NCBI GenBank assembly: GCA_002256345.1
Contig: NKIY01000009.1
Coordinates: 62,001-126,000, forward strand
Source of the DNA: Bradyrhizobiaceae bacterium PARB1
GTDB lineage: Bacteria; Pseudomonadota; Alphaproteobacteria; Rhizobiales; Xanthobacteraceae
Length of the DNA: 64,000 bases
Direction of reading: 5' to 3'
Shown here: piece after piece, positions 26,641-36,006 of the stretch
How the letters are laid out: each line of letters begins with the position of its first letter
Numbering within the stretch: the stretch's first letter is position 1
Notes under the pieces: generated by a model
Told to the model about the DNA's origin: nothing
The model's database searches: none
What the model saw: only the letters and a program-made list of their open reading frames with translations
Position numbers and translations under genes: made by a program

Positions 26641-28497
26641 TCATCCGTTCACGATCGCCAGAATATCCGCGCCGTAATGCTCCAGCTTCTTGTCGCCGAT
26701 GCCCGGGATCTCGCGGAGCTGGTCGAGCGTGGTCGGATGCTCGCTCGCAATGCCGTCGATGGTCGCGTCATGTAGCACCACATAGGCCGGCACATTGCGC
26801 CCGCGCGCGACGCCGGCGCGCCAGGTGCGCAGGCGCGTGACGAGATCGGGATTGGCGCTGTCCCCACGCAGCGCTGCCAGTTCGCCGCGGCGCGAGTTCT
26901 TGCGCGGCGCGCGGATACGGCCGGTTTCCTCGCGGAACATCAGTTCGACCTCGCCGCGCAAAACGCCGCGCGCCTCTTCGGTGAGCTTGAGCGCGTTGAA
27001 ATGCTCAGCATCGGCATAGAGAAAGCCGCGCGCCACCAATTGCCGCATCACCGCGCGCCATTGCTTCTCGTTGAGCTCCGAGCCGATCGCGAACACCGAC
27101 AGTTTGTCGTGTTCGAATTGCTTCACCTTGTCGGTCAGCCGCCCGATCAGCACATCGATCAGATGCATGGCGCCAAAACGCTGCCCGGTGCGATAGGCGC
27201 AGGAGAGCAGCTTTTGCGCAGCGACCGAGCCGTTCCACACTTTGGGCGGCGAGACGCAGTTGTCGCAATTGCCGCAAGTCGTGCCGGTGGCTTCCTCGCC
27301 GAAATAGCGCAGCAGCCGGCCGCGCCGGCAATCGATGGTCTCGGCGAGGCCGACCAGCGCATCGAGCTTGCCGATCGACACGCGCTTGAACGTGTCCGAC
27401 CCGTTGGACTCGTCGATCATGCGGCGTTGCTGCACGATGTCCTGCAGGCCATAGGCCATCCACGCTGTCGATGGCTTGCCGTCGCGGCCGGCGCGGCCGG
27501 TCTCCTGATAATAGGCCTCGACGCTTTTCGGCAGATCGAGATGGCAGACGAAGCGCACGTCCGGCTTGTCGATGCCCATGCCGAAGGCGACGGTGGCGAC
27601 GATGACCACGCCATCCTCGTTGATGAAGCGGTCCTGATTGGTCTCGCGGGTGCGCGCGTCCAGCCCGGCATGATAGGGCAGCGCGCGGATGCCGGCCTTG
27701 TTCAGCGCCTCCGCCGTGTCCTCGACCTTCGCGCGCGACAGGCAATACACGACACCGGCATCGTTCGGATGGCGCTCGTTGATGAAGGTCTGCAACTGCT
27801 TCTGCGAATTCGTCTTGTCGACGATCTCGTATTTGATGTTGGGCCGGTCGAATGAAGAGACAAAGCGCGGCGCGTCCGCGAGGCCGAGGCGCTGGGAGAT
27901 CTCCTCGCGGGTAAGATCGTCGGCGGTGGCAGTCAGCGCGATCCGCGGAATCTGCGGGAAGCGCTCGGCGATGACGGACAGGCCGATATATTCCGGGCGA
28001 AAGTCGTGCCCCCATTGCGACACGCAATGTGCCTCGTCGATTGCGAACAGCGCGATATCGGCCTGGTCCAGCATCGCAAGGCAGCGCGGCGTGACCAGAC
28101 GTTCGGGGGCTACGTAAAGCAGGTCAAGATCGCCGGCGCGCAGCCGCCGTTCCACCTCGTTGGCTTCTTCCCACGACAGCGTGGAATTGAGCACTGCAGC
28201 ATTGACGCCGAGTTCGAGCAGGCCTGCGACCTGATCGCGCATCAGGGCGATCAGCGGCGACACCACAATGCCGCAGCCTTCGCGCAGCAGGGAGGGGAGC
28301 TGGTAGCATAAGGATTTGCCGCCGCCAGTCGGCATCAGCACGAGACAATTACCGCCATCGGTGACGTGGCGGACGATTTTCTCCTGCTCGCCGCGGAAAC
28401 CGGGCAGGCCGAATACCGCATGCAGCCGCGCCAAAGCATCGGAGCCGAGCGCGTCAGGCGGGGCGGCGGACTGGCGCGCAATACCGGAAACGGACAT
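26641..28497 (-). CDS. recQ: ATP-dependent DNA helicase RecQ
   Basis: A 618-aa superfamily 2 helicase: motif [11 protein letters not shown], motif [18 protein letters not shown], motif [13 protein letters not shown] zinc-binding cluster ([10 protein letters not shown] ... CGNCDNC), a winged helix and a C-terminal HRDC domain (residues about 540-618) follow. This is the full bacterial RecQ layout, acting in recombination and fork repair. Convergent with the TIGR02302 gene. Confidence 0.96.
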   Translation of the reverse strand: MSVSGIARQSAAPPDALGSDALARLHAVFGLPGFRGEQEKIVRHVTDGGNCLVLMPTGGGKSLCYQLPSLLREGCGIVVSPLIALMRDQVAGLLELGVNAAVLNSTLSWEEANEVERRLRAGDLDLLYVAPERLVTPRCLAMLDQADIALFAIDEAHCVSQWGHDFRPEYIGLSVIAERFPQIPRIALTATADDLTREEISQRLGLADAPRFVSSFDRPNIKYEIVDKTNSQKQLQTFINERHPNDAGVVYCLSRAKVEDTAEALNKAGIRALPYHAGLDARTRETNQDRFINEDGVVIVATVAFGMGIDKPDVRFVCHLDLPKSVEAYYQETGRAGRDGKPSTAWMAYGLQDIVQQRRMIDESNGSDTFKRVSIGKLDALVGLAETIDCRRGRLLRYFGEEATGTTCGNCDNCVSPPKVWNGSVAAQKLLSCAYRTGQRFGAMHLIDVLIGRLTDKVKQFEHDKLSVFAIGSELNEKQWRAVMRQLVARGFLYADAEHFNALKLTEEARGVLRGEVELMFREETGRIRAPRKNSRRGELAALRGDSANPDLVTRLRTWRAGVARGRNVPAYVVLHDATIDGIASEHPTTLDQLREIPGIGDKKLEHYGADILAIVNG

Positions 28498-28673
28498 GGC
28501 GGTGGTCTATGCCTGATTCGGTGGCGGGTATATCCTCGGGAATGGCTTCATTCCCTTGGGAACACTGCACTTCGCCTTGATCACGCCGCTTTACCCCTGT
28601 GAATGCAAGTTCTATGACATGGAGATGCGCGAGCACGCGAGCCTCGCTGCAGTCGGGCAAAAAGAAAAGCCGT

Positions 28674-28997
28674 ATGCCATTCATTTTGCGCCTGTTTTCC
28701 TGGCTTCTGAACCGCAAGCCGCGGCCGCGCATCCGCTGGCAGGCGGCGAACGAGAATGTTGCGCGGAAAAATCGCCGCCGTTTCGGCAAGGGGCCGAAGA
28801 CGGCCGTGCTTGCGCATGTGATCGCGCATAAGCCACCGGTCGAATTGCTAGGCCGATTGCCTGCGGTTGAATTCTGGAATCTGTCCGATCCGAAGCGCGT
28901 GGCTCTGTTGTATCTACAGCATGGTCGCCGGCTGCGCCTGCCGGCGCCGAAAGCACTGATGGACGATGCGGTGAAGCGCGCGCGCGCAGCGGAGTAG
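28674..28997 (+). CDS. Hypothetical protein, 107 aa
   Basis: A basic protein with a hydrophobic start (MPFILRLFSWLL) and Arg-rich middle (RKNRRRFGKG). The ATG at 28674 follows AAAAAGAAAAG, a weak ribosome site; the frame continues 25 codons upstream. I recognise no domain. Codon use is in keeping with the GC-rich neighbours, and it lies between recQ (divergent) and the RidA gene. It may be real, but an opposing long frame covers the same bases, so confidence is moderate. Confidence 0.5.
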   Translation: MPFILRLFSWLLNRKPRPRIRWQAANENVARKNRRRFGKGPKTAVLAHVIAHKPPVELLGRLPAVEFWNLSDPKRVALLYLQHGRRLRLPAPKALMDDAVKRARAAE

Positions 28998-29085
28998 AGC
29001 CGCTCTCGATCGCTGCTCTTGACGCCGGATGTCTGAGCATGAATGGTCGCGGCGTTTTTCTGCTCCAGCAATGAAAGAGCTCCGC

Positions 29086-29430
29086 ATGATCAAGCGTCTC
29101 GGCCCCGGCAAGCGTCTCAGCCAGGCTTCCATCCACGGCAACACCGTCTATCTCGCCGGCCAGGTGCCGGACGATTACAGCGGCGACGTCAAGGCGCAGA
29201 CCAAGCAGGTGCTCGACAAGATCGATGCGCTGCTCAAGGAAGCCGGCACCGACAAGAACAACATCCTCAGCGCCACCGTCTGGCTCCCGAGCATCGGCGA
29301 CCGCGATGCCATGAACACGGTCTGGGATGCCTGGGTGCCGGAAGTCGGCCCGGCGCGCGCCTGCGTCGAGTCGAAGCTCGCCGATCCGGCCATCCTGGTC
29401 GAGATCGCCGTCATCGCAGCGATTCCGTAA
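29086..29430 (+). CDS. RidA-family protein
   Basis: A 114-aa RidA/YjgF/UK114 relative (VYLAGQVPDD near the start, LKEAGTDKNNILSATVWL, WVPEVGPARACVESKLADPAILVEI). The conserved Arg of the GPARxxV motif (Arg in PARACV) is present, as in RidA enzymes that hydrolyse reactive enamines/imines. ATG 29086 was chosen over ATG 29071. It lies 3 bp before the BKACE gene, so they are co-translated. Confidence 0.9.
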   Translation: MIKRLGPGKRLSQASIHGNTVYLAGQVPDDYSGDVKAQTKQVLDKIDALLKEAGTDKNNILSATVWLPSIGDRDAMNTVWDAWVPEVGPARACVESKLADPAILVEIAVIAAIP

Positions 29431-29433
29431 ATC

Positions 29434-30261
29434 ATGCTGCCTGTCGCTATTGCGGTCGCCCCCAACGGCGGCCGCAAGGTCAAGGCCGACCATCCCGCCG
29501 TTCCGCTCAACGCAGCGGAACTGGCGGTGACCGCCGCGCACTGCCTGGACGCCGGCGCGGCGATGATTCACGCCCATGTCCGCAATGCCGATGGCAGCCA
29601 TCTGCTCGATGCCGATGCCTATCGCGATGCCATCGCCGCGATCCGCACTGCGGTCGGCGACAAACTCGTCATTCAGATCACCTCGGAAGCCGTCGGCAAA
29701 TACACGCCCGCGCAGCAGCGCGCGGTGGTGCAGGCAGTGAAGCCGGAAGCCGTCTCGCTGGCGCTGCGCGAACTGGTGCCGGATGCGAGCGAGGAGCGGG
29801 CGTTCTCAGATCTGCTCGGCTGGATCAAGCGCGAAAGCGTGGTGCCGCAGATCATCCTCTATGATGTGAACGACGCCATCCGGCTCGCTGAACTACAGAA
29901 GCGCGGATTGATTCCGTTCGAGCGCCTGCCGGTGTTGTATGTGCTCGGGCGCTATACGGCGGGGCAGGTGTCGAGCCCGGCGGATCTGTTGCCTTTCGTC
30001 GCAGCGGACGCGCCCAGATTCGCTCATTGGAGCGTCTGCGCCTTTGGCGCCCAGGAGGTCGCATGCGTGACCGCCGGCGCGTTGCTCGGCGGCCATATCC
30101 GCGTCGGCTTCGAGAACAATGAGCTGCTGCCGGACGGTACGCGCGCCGAAGGCAATCAGGATTTGGTTGCCGCCGCGCGCAACGCCATTGCGGCGGTGGG
30201 GCGGAAGGTCGCAACCGCCGACGAACTGCGCGCCGCCACCGCAGACCGGGTGGCTTCGTGA
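29434..30261 (+). CDS. BKACE-family (DUF849) beta-keto acid cleavage enzyme
   Basis: A 275-aa TIM-barrel protein with APNGGRKVKADHPAVP, MIHAHVRNADG (metal-binding His-x-His), LVIQITSEAVGKYTP and GHIRVGFENN, matching the 3-keto-5-aminohexanoate cleavage (Kce)/BKACE family. These enzymes condense a beta-keto acid with acetyl-CoA in a Zn-dependent reaction. The RidA partner 3 bp upstream suggests an amino-containing substrate that can form an enamine (inference). Confidence 0.9.
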   Translation: MLPVAIAVAPNGGRKVKADHPAVPLNAAELAVTAAHCLDAGAAMIHAHVRNADGSHLLDADAYRDAIAAIRTAVGDKLVIQITSEAVGKYTPAQQRAVVQAVKPEAVSLALRELVPDASEERAFSDLLGWIKRESVVPQIILYDVNDAIRLAELQKRGLIPFERLPVLYVLGRYTAGQVSSPADLLPFVAADAPRFAHWSVCAFGAQEVACVTAGALLGGHIRVGFENNELLPDGTRAEGNQDLVAAARNAIAAVGRKVATADELRAATADRVAS

Positions 30262-30354
30262 CAGTCGTGTGACGGATATGCACAGGTCGGTTGCATTCCG
30301 GCCTGCGCCCACCGCGCGTCATAGATTGGTTGTATTCGTCAGCAATCCGGTTAT

Positions 30355-30933
30355 GTGAGCAACATGGCGCGCGAAATCATAATGGCCGCGGGAGGCATCG
30401 TTGTAAGGCGTGAAGCCACGCCGCTATTCGCGGTTGTGTGCATGCGCAAGCGGGGCGATTGGGTGCTGCCAAAGGGCAAGCTCGACCATGGTGAAACCCC
30501 GCTCGATGCCGCCCAGCGCGAGGTCCTGGAAGAGACCGGTCATGCAGCCTCCGTGCAACAATATCTGGGCACGTTGGCTTACCCGTTGGGCGAAGATCGC
30601 ACCAAGGTCGTGCATTTCTGGCACATGGAAGCTGACGGCGCGCCGCCCCGCAAATTGATGAAGGATATCGCCGAGGTCGCCTGGCTGCCGCTCGATCAGG
30701 CGTTGAAGCGGCTGACCCGGCATCACGAACACGCGTTTCTTGCCCAGGTCGGCCCTATGGCGCTGGCAGCGACGCATGAGGCTGCTGCTATTACCGAAAC
30801 ATCGGCGCAGATTGCCGAGCCGGTGGCGCCTGTTGCCCTGCCGATCCCCGTTGCACCTTCACCCGAGGGCTGGCTCGCCAAATTCCGCCGCTGGCTGAGT
30901 GGCGACGCAGGGCCGGTCAGTTCCCGCGAATGA
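30355..30933 (+). CDS. Nudix hydrolase with C-terminal extension
   Basis: A 192-aa protein with a complete Nudix box (GKLDHGETPLDAAQREVLEETG). The N-terminal AAGGIVVRR and WVLPKGKLDHG resemble diadenosine polyphosphate/8-oxo-dGTP-type enzymes. The start could be GTG 30355, ATG 30364 or ATG 30382. The C-terminal third (residues about 140-192) is Ala/Pro-rich with no homology known to me. It lies 93 bp downstream of the BKACE gene, probably as an independent unit. Confidence 0.88.
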   Translation: MSNMAREIIMAAGGIVVRREATPLFAVVCMRKRGDWVLPKGKLDHGETPLDAAQREVLEETGHAASVQQYLGTLAYPLGEDRTKVVHFWHMEADGAPPRKLMKDIAEVAWLPLDQALKRLTRHHEHAFLAQVGPMALAATHEAAAITETSAQIAEPVAPVALPIPVAPSPEGWLAKFRRWLSGDAGPVSSRE

Positions 30934-31145
30934 TCGCGCCGTACCTGCCAACGCCGTAGAGATCTTGTCTCGGGGCGCGGCGTTGATGGCGGCAACCTCG
31001 CCAGCGCGATCCCGTGCATGCATATCGGTTGTGTCGGGCGTGAATTCGCCATATGCGCGTGGTTGGGCTCGCCGGTGGCAACGGGATATCAACCAAATGC
31101 AGATATGAGGGGCACGTTAGCACCTTGACGCGATGGGGGCCTGCC

Positions 31146-31469
31146 ATGCCCGTGCTCGACGACCATATCGACGATCGTACCAACGACCCTTTGGGCGCCA
31201 CCACATCCGAACTGTCCGAAGAACTGATCTTTCTGATCGCCTCGGCCGCGACGGATGACCAGCGCAAACGCGCCACCGAACTGTTTCGTTATTTCAGCCG
31301 GCAATTGGAAGAGGAAGCGTATCGGCGCGGGCAGGAGAGCGTTGCTATTCGCCAGCTGCCGCTGTCAGCAGTGCCACTGGCGCTCGAGGCGCCGACGATC
31401 CAGCCAGCGGAGCAGGCCTCTGACGACGTGCGGGATGGCCTGATTCCGCAGGTGCGTTGGCTGCGCTGA
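31146..31469 (+). CDS. Hypothetical protein, 107 aa
   Basis: ATG 31146 begins MPVLDDHIDDRTNDPLG; the region up to residue about 60 is predicted helical with a heptad-like run (TELFRYFSRQLEEEAYRRGQ). No signal peptide or TM segment. I recognise no family. It precedes another small hypothetical and htpG on the same strand. The 212 bp before it hold nothing I can support. Confidence 0.6.
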   Translation: MPVLDDHIDDRTNDPLGATTSELSEELIFLIASAATDDQRKRATELFRYFSRQLEEEAYRRGQESVAIRQLPLSAVPLALEAPTIQPAEQASDDVRDGLIPQVRWLR

Positions 31470-31566
31470 CGACGAGCGCAAGGTCGTTATCCATTAGCTT
31501 AACCATTCGCTGGCCAAATGTACGCCTGTGATTCGTGCGTGTTCCTTCGTACAGAGCGGTCGTCCA

Positions 31567-31773
31567 GTGAGTGTAGTCATTCCTTTTCCAAAGCGTACGG
31601 CCCCTGCAATCGCGGTGGCTGATGAGTGTGAGATCGACATCTTCAGCGCCGTCGATCTGGCGATCCGCGATCTGCGCGAGATTTCCGAAATCGCCAATGA
31701 GGTCGGTCGTGCCCGTGCGCGCGAATGTCTGGCGATGCTGGAAAACGCCTATGCGGTAGCTCTGGAAGGCTGA
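31567..31773 (+). CDS. Hypothetical protein, 68 aa
   Basis: The frame opens at GTG 31528; the GTG at 31567 ([10 protein letters not shown]) is an equally possible start and gives 68 aa. The product is acidic in the middle ([21 protein letters not shown]) and helical, soluble, with no known domain. It sits about 110 bp before htpG. The intervening DNA holds no recognised element. Confidence 0.5.
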   Translation: MSVVIPFPKRTAPAIAVADECEIDIFSAVDLAIRDLREISEIANEVGRARARECLAMLENAYAVALEG

Positions 31774-31883
31774 GCTTCCGGTCACTAACTAGGGAGACGA
31801 CAGAGCATGGCTGCGGCCATGGACTCTGCAAAACCGCGTCGTTATATGCGACGCATTCCCCTTATTCCGTATCGGGCTCATTC

Positions 31884-33752
31884 ATGACGACCACCGACAC
31901 CGCTGCACCCGTTTCCCAGCCGTTTCAGGCCGAAGTCGCCGAATTGCTGAACCTGATGGTTCACTCGGTCTATTCCGAGACCGACATCTTCCTGCGCGAA
32001 TTGGTTTCGAACGCGTCGGACGCCTGCGACAAGCTCCGCTATGAGGCCATCGCCAATCCCGGGCTGATCCCGGAAGGCCAGTCGCCGCACATCACCATCG
32101 TTCCGAACAAGGAAGCGAACACGCTGACCATCGTCGATACCGGTATCGGCATGGATCGCCAGGAGCTGATCGACAATCTCGGTACTATCGCCAAGTCCGG
32201 CACGAAATCGTTCCTGTCGCGCCTGACCGAAGCCAAGGATGGCGTCGGCCTGATCGGTCAGTTCGGCGTCGGCTTCTATGCCGCTTTCATGGTGGCTTCG
32301 AAGATCGTCGTCACCTCCCGCCGCGCTGGAACGCATGATGCGTTCACCTGGACCTCGACGGGCGGCGCCGGCTTCGAAATCGCGCAGCTTAATGACGGCA
32401 TGAGCGTCCCCGCCGGCACCTCGATCGAACTGCAGCTGAAGGACGACGCCAAGAAATATCTCGAAAGCTGGGAGATCGAACGGATCGTCACGTCCTATTC
32501 GGACAACATCCAGTTTCCGATCATGCTCAAGGACGGCGATGCCGAGCCGAAGCAGATCAATTCGGCCAGCGCCTTGTGGCAGCGTTCGAAATCCGAACTG
32601 ACGCCGGAGGATTACAGCAAGGCCTACAAGTCCATCGCCCATGCTTATGACGAGCCGGCGATGACGCTGCATTATCGCGCCGAGGGCCGCTACTCCTATG
32701 CGGTGCTGCTGTTTGCGCCATCGAGCAAGCCGTTCGATCTGTTCGAGCCTGAGCGCAAGGGCCGCGTGAAACTCTATGTCCGCCGCGTTTTCATCACCGA
32801 TGACGCGGATCTGCTGCCGTCCTATCTGCGTTTCATCCGCGGTGTCATCGATGCCGAAGATCTGCCGCTCAATCTCTCGCGCGAAATGCTGCAGAACAAT
32901 CCGCAGCTCGCCCAGATCAAGAAGGCCGTCGCCACACGCGTGATCGGCGAATTCGAGAGTCTTGCCGAGAAGGACAACGAGACCTTCACCAAGATCTGGG
33001 ACGCGTTCGGTCCGGTATTGAAGGAAGGCATCTATGAGGATTTCGAGCGCCGGGAGAAACTTTTGGCGTTGTCGCGCTTCACGACCACGGTCGGCGAGAA
33101 GCGGACGCTGAAGCAGTATGTCGCGGATCTCAAGGAGAACCAGACCGAGATCTATTATCTCGCCGGCGACAGCCTCGATCGCCTGAGGTCGAACCCGAAG
33201 CTCGAAGCCGCGAAGTCGCGTGGCATCGAGGTGCTGCTGCTGTCCGATGCGGTGGATGCATTCTGGACCTCGGCGCCGCTGGAATACGAAGGCAAGCCGC
33301 TCAAATCGTTGAGCCAGGGTGAGGTCAATCTCGATTTGATCCCACGCGTCGACGAAGAGGCCAAGGACGAGGCGAAGCCGGCGGCCGATGAGGCCACGAC
33401 CATCGCCGTGATCAAGGAAGCACTCGGCGAACGCGTGTCCGATGTAAAGGCTTCGACGCGCCTCACCACCTCGGCCTCGTGTCTCGTCGCTGGCGGGCGC
33501 GGTCCGGATCGCGAGCTCGAACGGATGCTGGCAATGCAGAACCGCGGCGGCGTTACCAAGCCGATCCTTGAGATCAATCTGCGCCATCCAATGGTGACGA
33601 AGATCGCAGGGGCCGACAAGGCTGCGGGCGGCGAGGCGTCGGACATCGCGTTCCTGTTGCTGGAACAGGCCCAGATCCTCGATGGCGAATTGCCGGAAGA
33701 TCCGGCGGCGTTCGCTGCGCGGCTGAATCGGCTGGTGCTGCGCGGGTTGTGA
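31884..33752 (+). CDS. htpG: Hsp90-family chaperone HtpG
   Basis: A 622-aa cytoplasmic chaperone with the GHKL ATPase N-domain ([52 protein letters not shown]), middle domain ([24 protein letters not shown] in part, with NLSREMLQ) and C-terminal dimerisation domain. ATG 31884 was chosen by the MTTTDTAAP opening; 53 upstream in-frame codons lack homology. I did not find an obvious RpoH-type promoter in the 110 bp before it. Confidence 0.97.
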   Translation: MTTTDTAAPVSQPFQAEVAELLNLMVHSVYSETDIFLRELVSNASDACDKLRYEAIANPGLIPEGQSPHITIVPNKEANTLTIVDTGIGMDRQELIDNLGTIAKSGTKSFLSRLTEAKDGVGLIGQFGVGFYAAFMVASKIVVTSRRAGTHDAFTWTSTGGAGFEIAQLNDGMSVPAGTSIELQLKDDAKKYLESWEIERIVTSYSDNIQFPIMLKDGDAEPKQINSASALWQRSKSELTPEDYSKAYKSIAHAYDEPAMTLHYRAEGRYSYAVLLFAPSSKPFDLFEPERKGRVKLYVRRVFITDDADLLPSYLRFIRGVIDAEDLPLNLSREMLQNNPQLAQIKKAVATRVIGEFESLAEKDNETFTKIWDAFGPVLKEGIYEDFERREKLLALSRFTTTVGEKRTLKQYVADLKENQTEIYYLAGDSLDRLRSNPKLEAAKSRGIEVLLLSDAVDAFWTSAPLEYEGKPLKSLSQGEVNLDLIPRVDEEAKDEAKPAADEATTIAVIKEALGERVSDVKASTRLTTSASCLVAGGRGPDRELERMLAMQNRGGVTKPILEINLRHPMVTKIAGADKAAGGEASDIAFLLLEQAQILDGELPEDPAAFAARLNRLVLRGL

Positions 33753-33762
33753 TCATTCGGTC

Positions 33763-33842
33763 GGGTGGGCAAAGGCGCGCAGCGCCGTGCTCACCATCCG
33801 AGCGAGAAATCAGATGGTGGGTACGCTTTGCATTGCCCACCC
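33763..33842. repeat. Dispersed inverted repeat (gggtgggcaaaggcgcgc family)
   Basis: GGGTGGGCAAAGGCGCGCAGC at the left is inverted as GGTACGCTTTGCATTGCCCACCC at the right, with inner CACCATC/GATGGTG. It is an intergenic element widespread in Bradyrhizobium-group genomes. It lies after htpG and just before the small gene at 33859. Confidence 0.72.
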
Positions 33843-33858
33843 TAAAAGGGATCTCTCC

Positions 33859-34080
33859 ATGAGTGCCGTCTTCGAAAAACTGATCGGCAAATATGCCGAG
33901 CGCGGGGATTTCGAGCGCCTGAAGCAGTACAAGGCCGACCGTATCGCCTGGCTCGAAAGCATTCGCAACGGCACCTATGAGAAGATGCATCTGGTGGACG
34001 ACAACGATCCAGTGCCGCTGGTCGCCGAGATCGAGCGTGAGCTCGCCTGCATCGAGGCAGCGCTGAAGAAGCAGCATTGA
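33859..34080 (+). CDS. Hypothetical protein, 73 aa
   Basis: A short, charged, soluble protein (starting MSAVFEKLIGKYAERGDFERLK) with a helical C-terminus (VAEIERELACIEAALKKQ). ATG 33859 follows AAAAGGG; an upstream extension runs into a repeat. No domain recognised. It lies alone between htpG and the outer-membrane fusion gene. Confidence 0.65.
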   Translation: MSAVFEKLIGKYAERGDFERLKQYKADRIAWLESIRNGTYEKMHLVDDNDPVPLVAEIERELACIEAALKKQH

Positions 34081-34207
34081 GCGGAGCGCTGCGGCATGGT
34101 GAAGCAAAAACTAACAACCATGGTTAGCGAGCGGTAAAATCCTCAGACTTGCTTAACTCTTGCACGCGATTGTCCACCCCGGAATCGCCGGGCCGGGTCG
34201 TATCGTC

Positions 34208-35908
34208 ATGAAGAGTTTGTTCGCCGTCGCTGTTTTGTCTCTGCCGGCTACGATCGGGCTGGCGCATGGGGCGGATCTGTCCCGTCGCCCCGTTGCGCAG
34301 GTCTGGAACTGGACGGGGCTCTATGTCGGTGCCCATATCGGTGCCGGCTGGAGCCAGTCGAAGATCAGCGACGACCTCTACAACCCCGTCATCTACGGCA
34401 ACAATGTGCGCACTGCTGCCGTCCTTGGCGGCGGTCAGGTGGGCTATAACTGGCAGGCGCCGGGCACTGCCTGGGTGTTTGGCGCCGAGGGTGAGCTGAG
34501 TGCGCTTGGCGCGGATGGCAGCGGCACCTGCTTTGCGGTGTCGGGCTTGTTCGTGTCGTCCAATTGCCGCGTGCGGCACGAAATGACGGGTAGCCTGACT
34601 GCGCGTCTCGGCTATGCCATGGGGGCTGCCGGCCGCACCCTCGTTTATGCCAAAGGTGGCGGCGCATGGCTGCGCGAGACGATGGACATCAGCAATCGGT
34701 TTGGCGCAGCGTCGCAGCGCGACGATCGTTTCGGCTGGACGGTCGGTGTCGGCGTCGAGCAGGCGATCGCGCCGGCATGGTCCATGAAGCTCGCTTATGA
34801 CTACACGGATTTCGGCGCCATGCCGATCAGCGCTCCGAACACCCGGGGCCTGGCCTTCGATCCGTTCCCCTTCTATGTCGATATCCCCGGCCATTCCGCA
34901 CAGGCCAGTCAGGTCTTGCAGACGGTGAAGCTCGGCCTCAACCTCAAGCTCGGCGAAGATGCCGGCGCGCGCTGGGATACAGTGTCGCCGAGTCCGCTCG
35001 GCCTGCCCGTGAAGGCGATGGCAGCGTCGCTGCCGGTAGGGACGGAGTTCGAAGTCGGCGGCCGCGTCTGGTATTCGTTCGGCCGTTTCCAGAAGGATCT
35101 CGGCTCCTATCCGGCGCCGCAGATCCAGGATCCGCTCAATTCGCGCCTGACCTATACGAACGAGACTGCGTCGGGTGAATTGTTCGGTCGCCTCGATACG
35201 GCATCGAATATCGTCATCAAGGGCTTTGTCGGCGGCGGCAGCCTGTCGCGCGGCAAGATGCATGACGAGGACTGGCTGATCCAGAACGACTCCGTGCCTT
35301 ACACCAACACGCTGTCTGATCCCGTCGTCGGCAGCATCACCTATGCCACCGGCGATCTCGGCTACGACTTCATCCGCGATCGCTCGGGTAAATTCGCGGC
35401 GTTCATCGGCTACAACTATCTACGCGACGACAAGACCGCCAAGGGCTGCATCCAGCTCGCGGACCAGCTTTTCTACGCGCCATGTGCACAGCCGGTGTCC
35501 AATACGGGGCCGGGGATCAGCGAGAAGAATGAATGGTACTCGCTGCGCATCGGTCTCAACGGCGTGGTCGCGCTCACGGATCGGCTGAGCTTGACGGCAG
35601 ATGCGGCCTATCTGCCCTATGTGCGCTTCCGGGGCGTCGACGTTCATCATCAGCGCAACGAGGCCGTCAAGGACTCGCAGGAATATGGCACCGGCCAGGG
35701 CGTTCAGCTCGAAGCCATCCTGTCCTATGCCGTCACCCCGTCTTTCAGCATCGGCGCCGGCGGGCGTTACTGGGCGATGTGGGCGACGCGCACCGATGCC
35801 TATACGAACGCGTTCGGCATCCGCGGCCTTTATCAGGCGCTGCCGGTCCGCACCGAACGTTTTGGCGGCTTCCTGCAGGCGTCTTACACCTTCGACAGCG
35901 CACGATGA
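34208..35908 (+). CDS. Outer-membrane fusion: Omp25-like barrel plus omptin-type protease domain
   Basis: A 566-aa protein with signal peptide (residues 1-21, ending AHGA). Residues about 25-260 form an Omp25/RopB/porin-like barrel (WTGLYVGAHIGAGWS, GGQVGYNWQ, DDRFGWTVGVGVE, LKLAYDYTDFG-like segment KLAYDYTDFGAMP). Residues about 275-566 resemble an omptin: VIKGFVGGG, the acidic catalytic motif MHDEDW (Asp353, Asp355) where OmpT has MVDQDW, and VDVHH (Asp478, His480) where OmpT has the Asp-His pair. The spacing and length fit omptins (about 290 aa). The protein ends in an aromatic beta-strand (QASYTF). The omptin call is my motif alignment, not a search. It stands as a single gene. Confidence 0.75.
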   Translation: MKSLFAVAVLSLPATIGLAHGADLSRRPVAQVWNWTGLYVGAHIGAGWSQSKISDDLYNPVIYGNNVRTAAVLGGGQVGYNWQAPGTAWVFGAEGELSALGADGSGTCFAVSGLFVSSNCRVRHEMTGSLTARLGYAMGAAGRTLVYAKGGGAWLRETMDISNRFGAASQRDDRFGWTVGVGVEQAIAPAWSMKLAYDYTDFGAMPISAPNTRGLAFDPFPFYVDIPGHSAQASQVLQTVKLGLNLKLGEDAGARWDTVSPSPLGLPVKAMAASLPVGTEFEVGGRVWYSFGRFQKDLGSYPAPQIQDPLNSRLTYTNETASGELFGRLDTASNIVIKGFVGGGSLSRGKMHDEDWLIQNDSVPYTNTLSDPVVGSITYATGDLGYDFIRDRSGKFAAFIGYNYLRDDKTAKGCIQLADQLFYAPCAQPVSNTGPGISEKNEWYSLRIGLNGVVALTDRLSLTADAAYLPYVRFRGVDVHHQRNEAVKDSQEYGTGQGVQLEAILSYAVTPSFSIGAGGRYWAMWATRTDAYTNAFGIRGLYQALPVRTERFGGFLQASYTFDSAR

Positions 35909-36006
35909 CAGTTCGGTGAAGTGTGCCGCATCATCCGAAAGTCACACTCGCCAGTTGCAACCATCTCCCATAGTGTGCCGCCCATAAAAAATCCTGGGAG
36001 GCACTC

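Noticed and set aside
28454-29071. 205-codon minus-strand frame beside recQ
   Set aside because: It overlaps the recQ start and the 107-aa plus-strand gene and has no motif; translation is Ser/Arg-rich.
30957-31109. Possible small coding gene between the Nudix gene and the hypothetical at 31146
   Set aside because: Only short frames without ribosome sites or hydrophobic pattern; the region gives no support.
31878-33587. 569-codon minus-strand frame opposite htpG
   Set aside because: Antisense shadow of a conserved chaperone gene; no ribosome site or motif.
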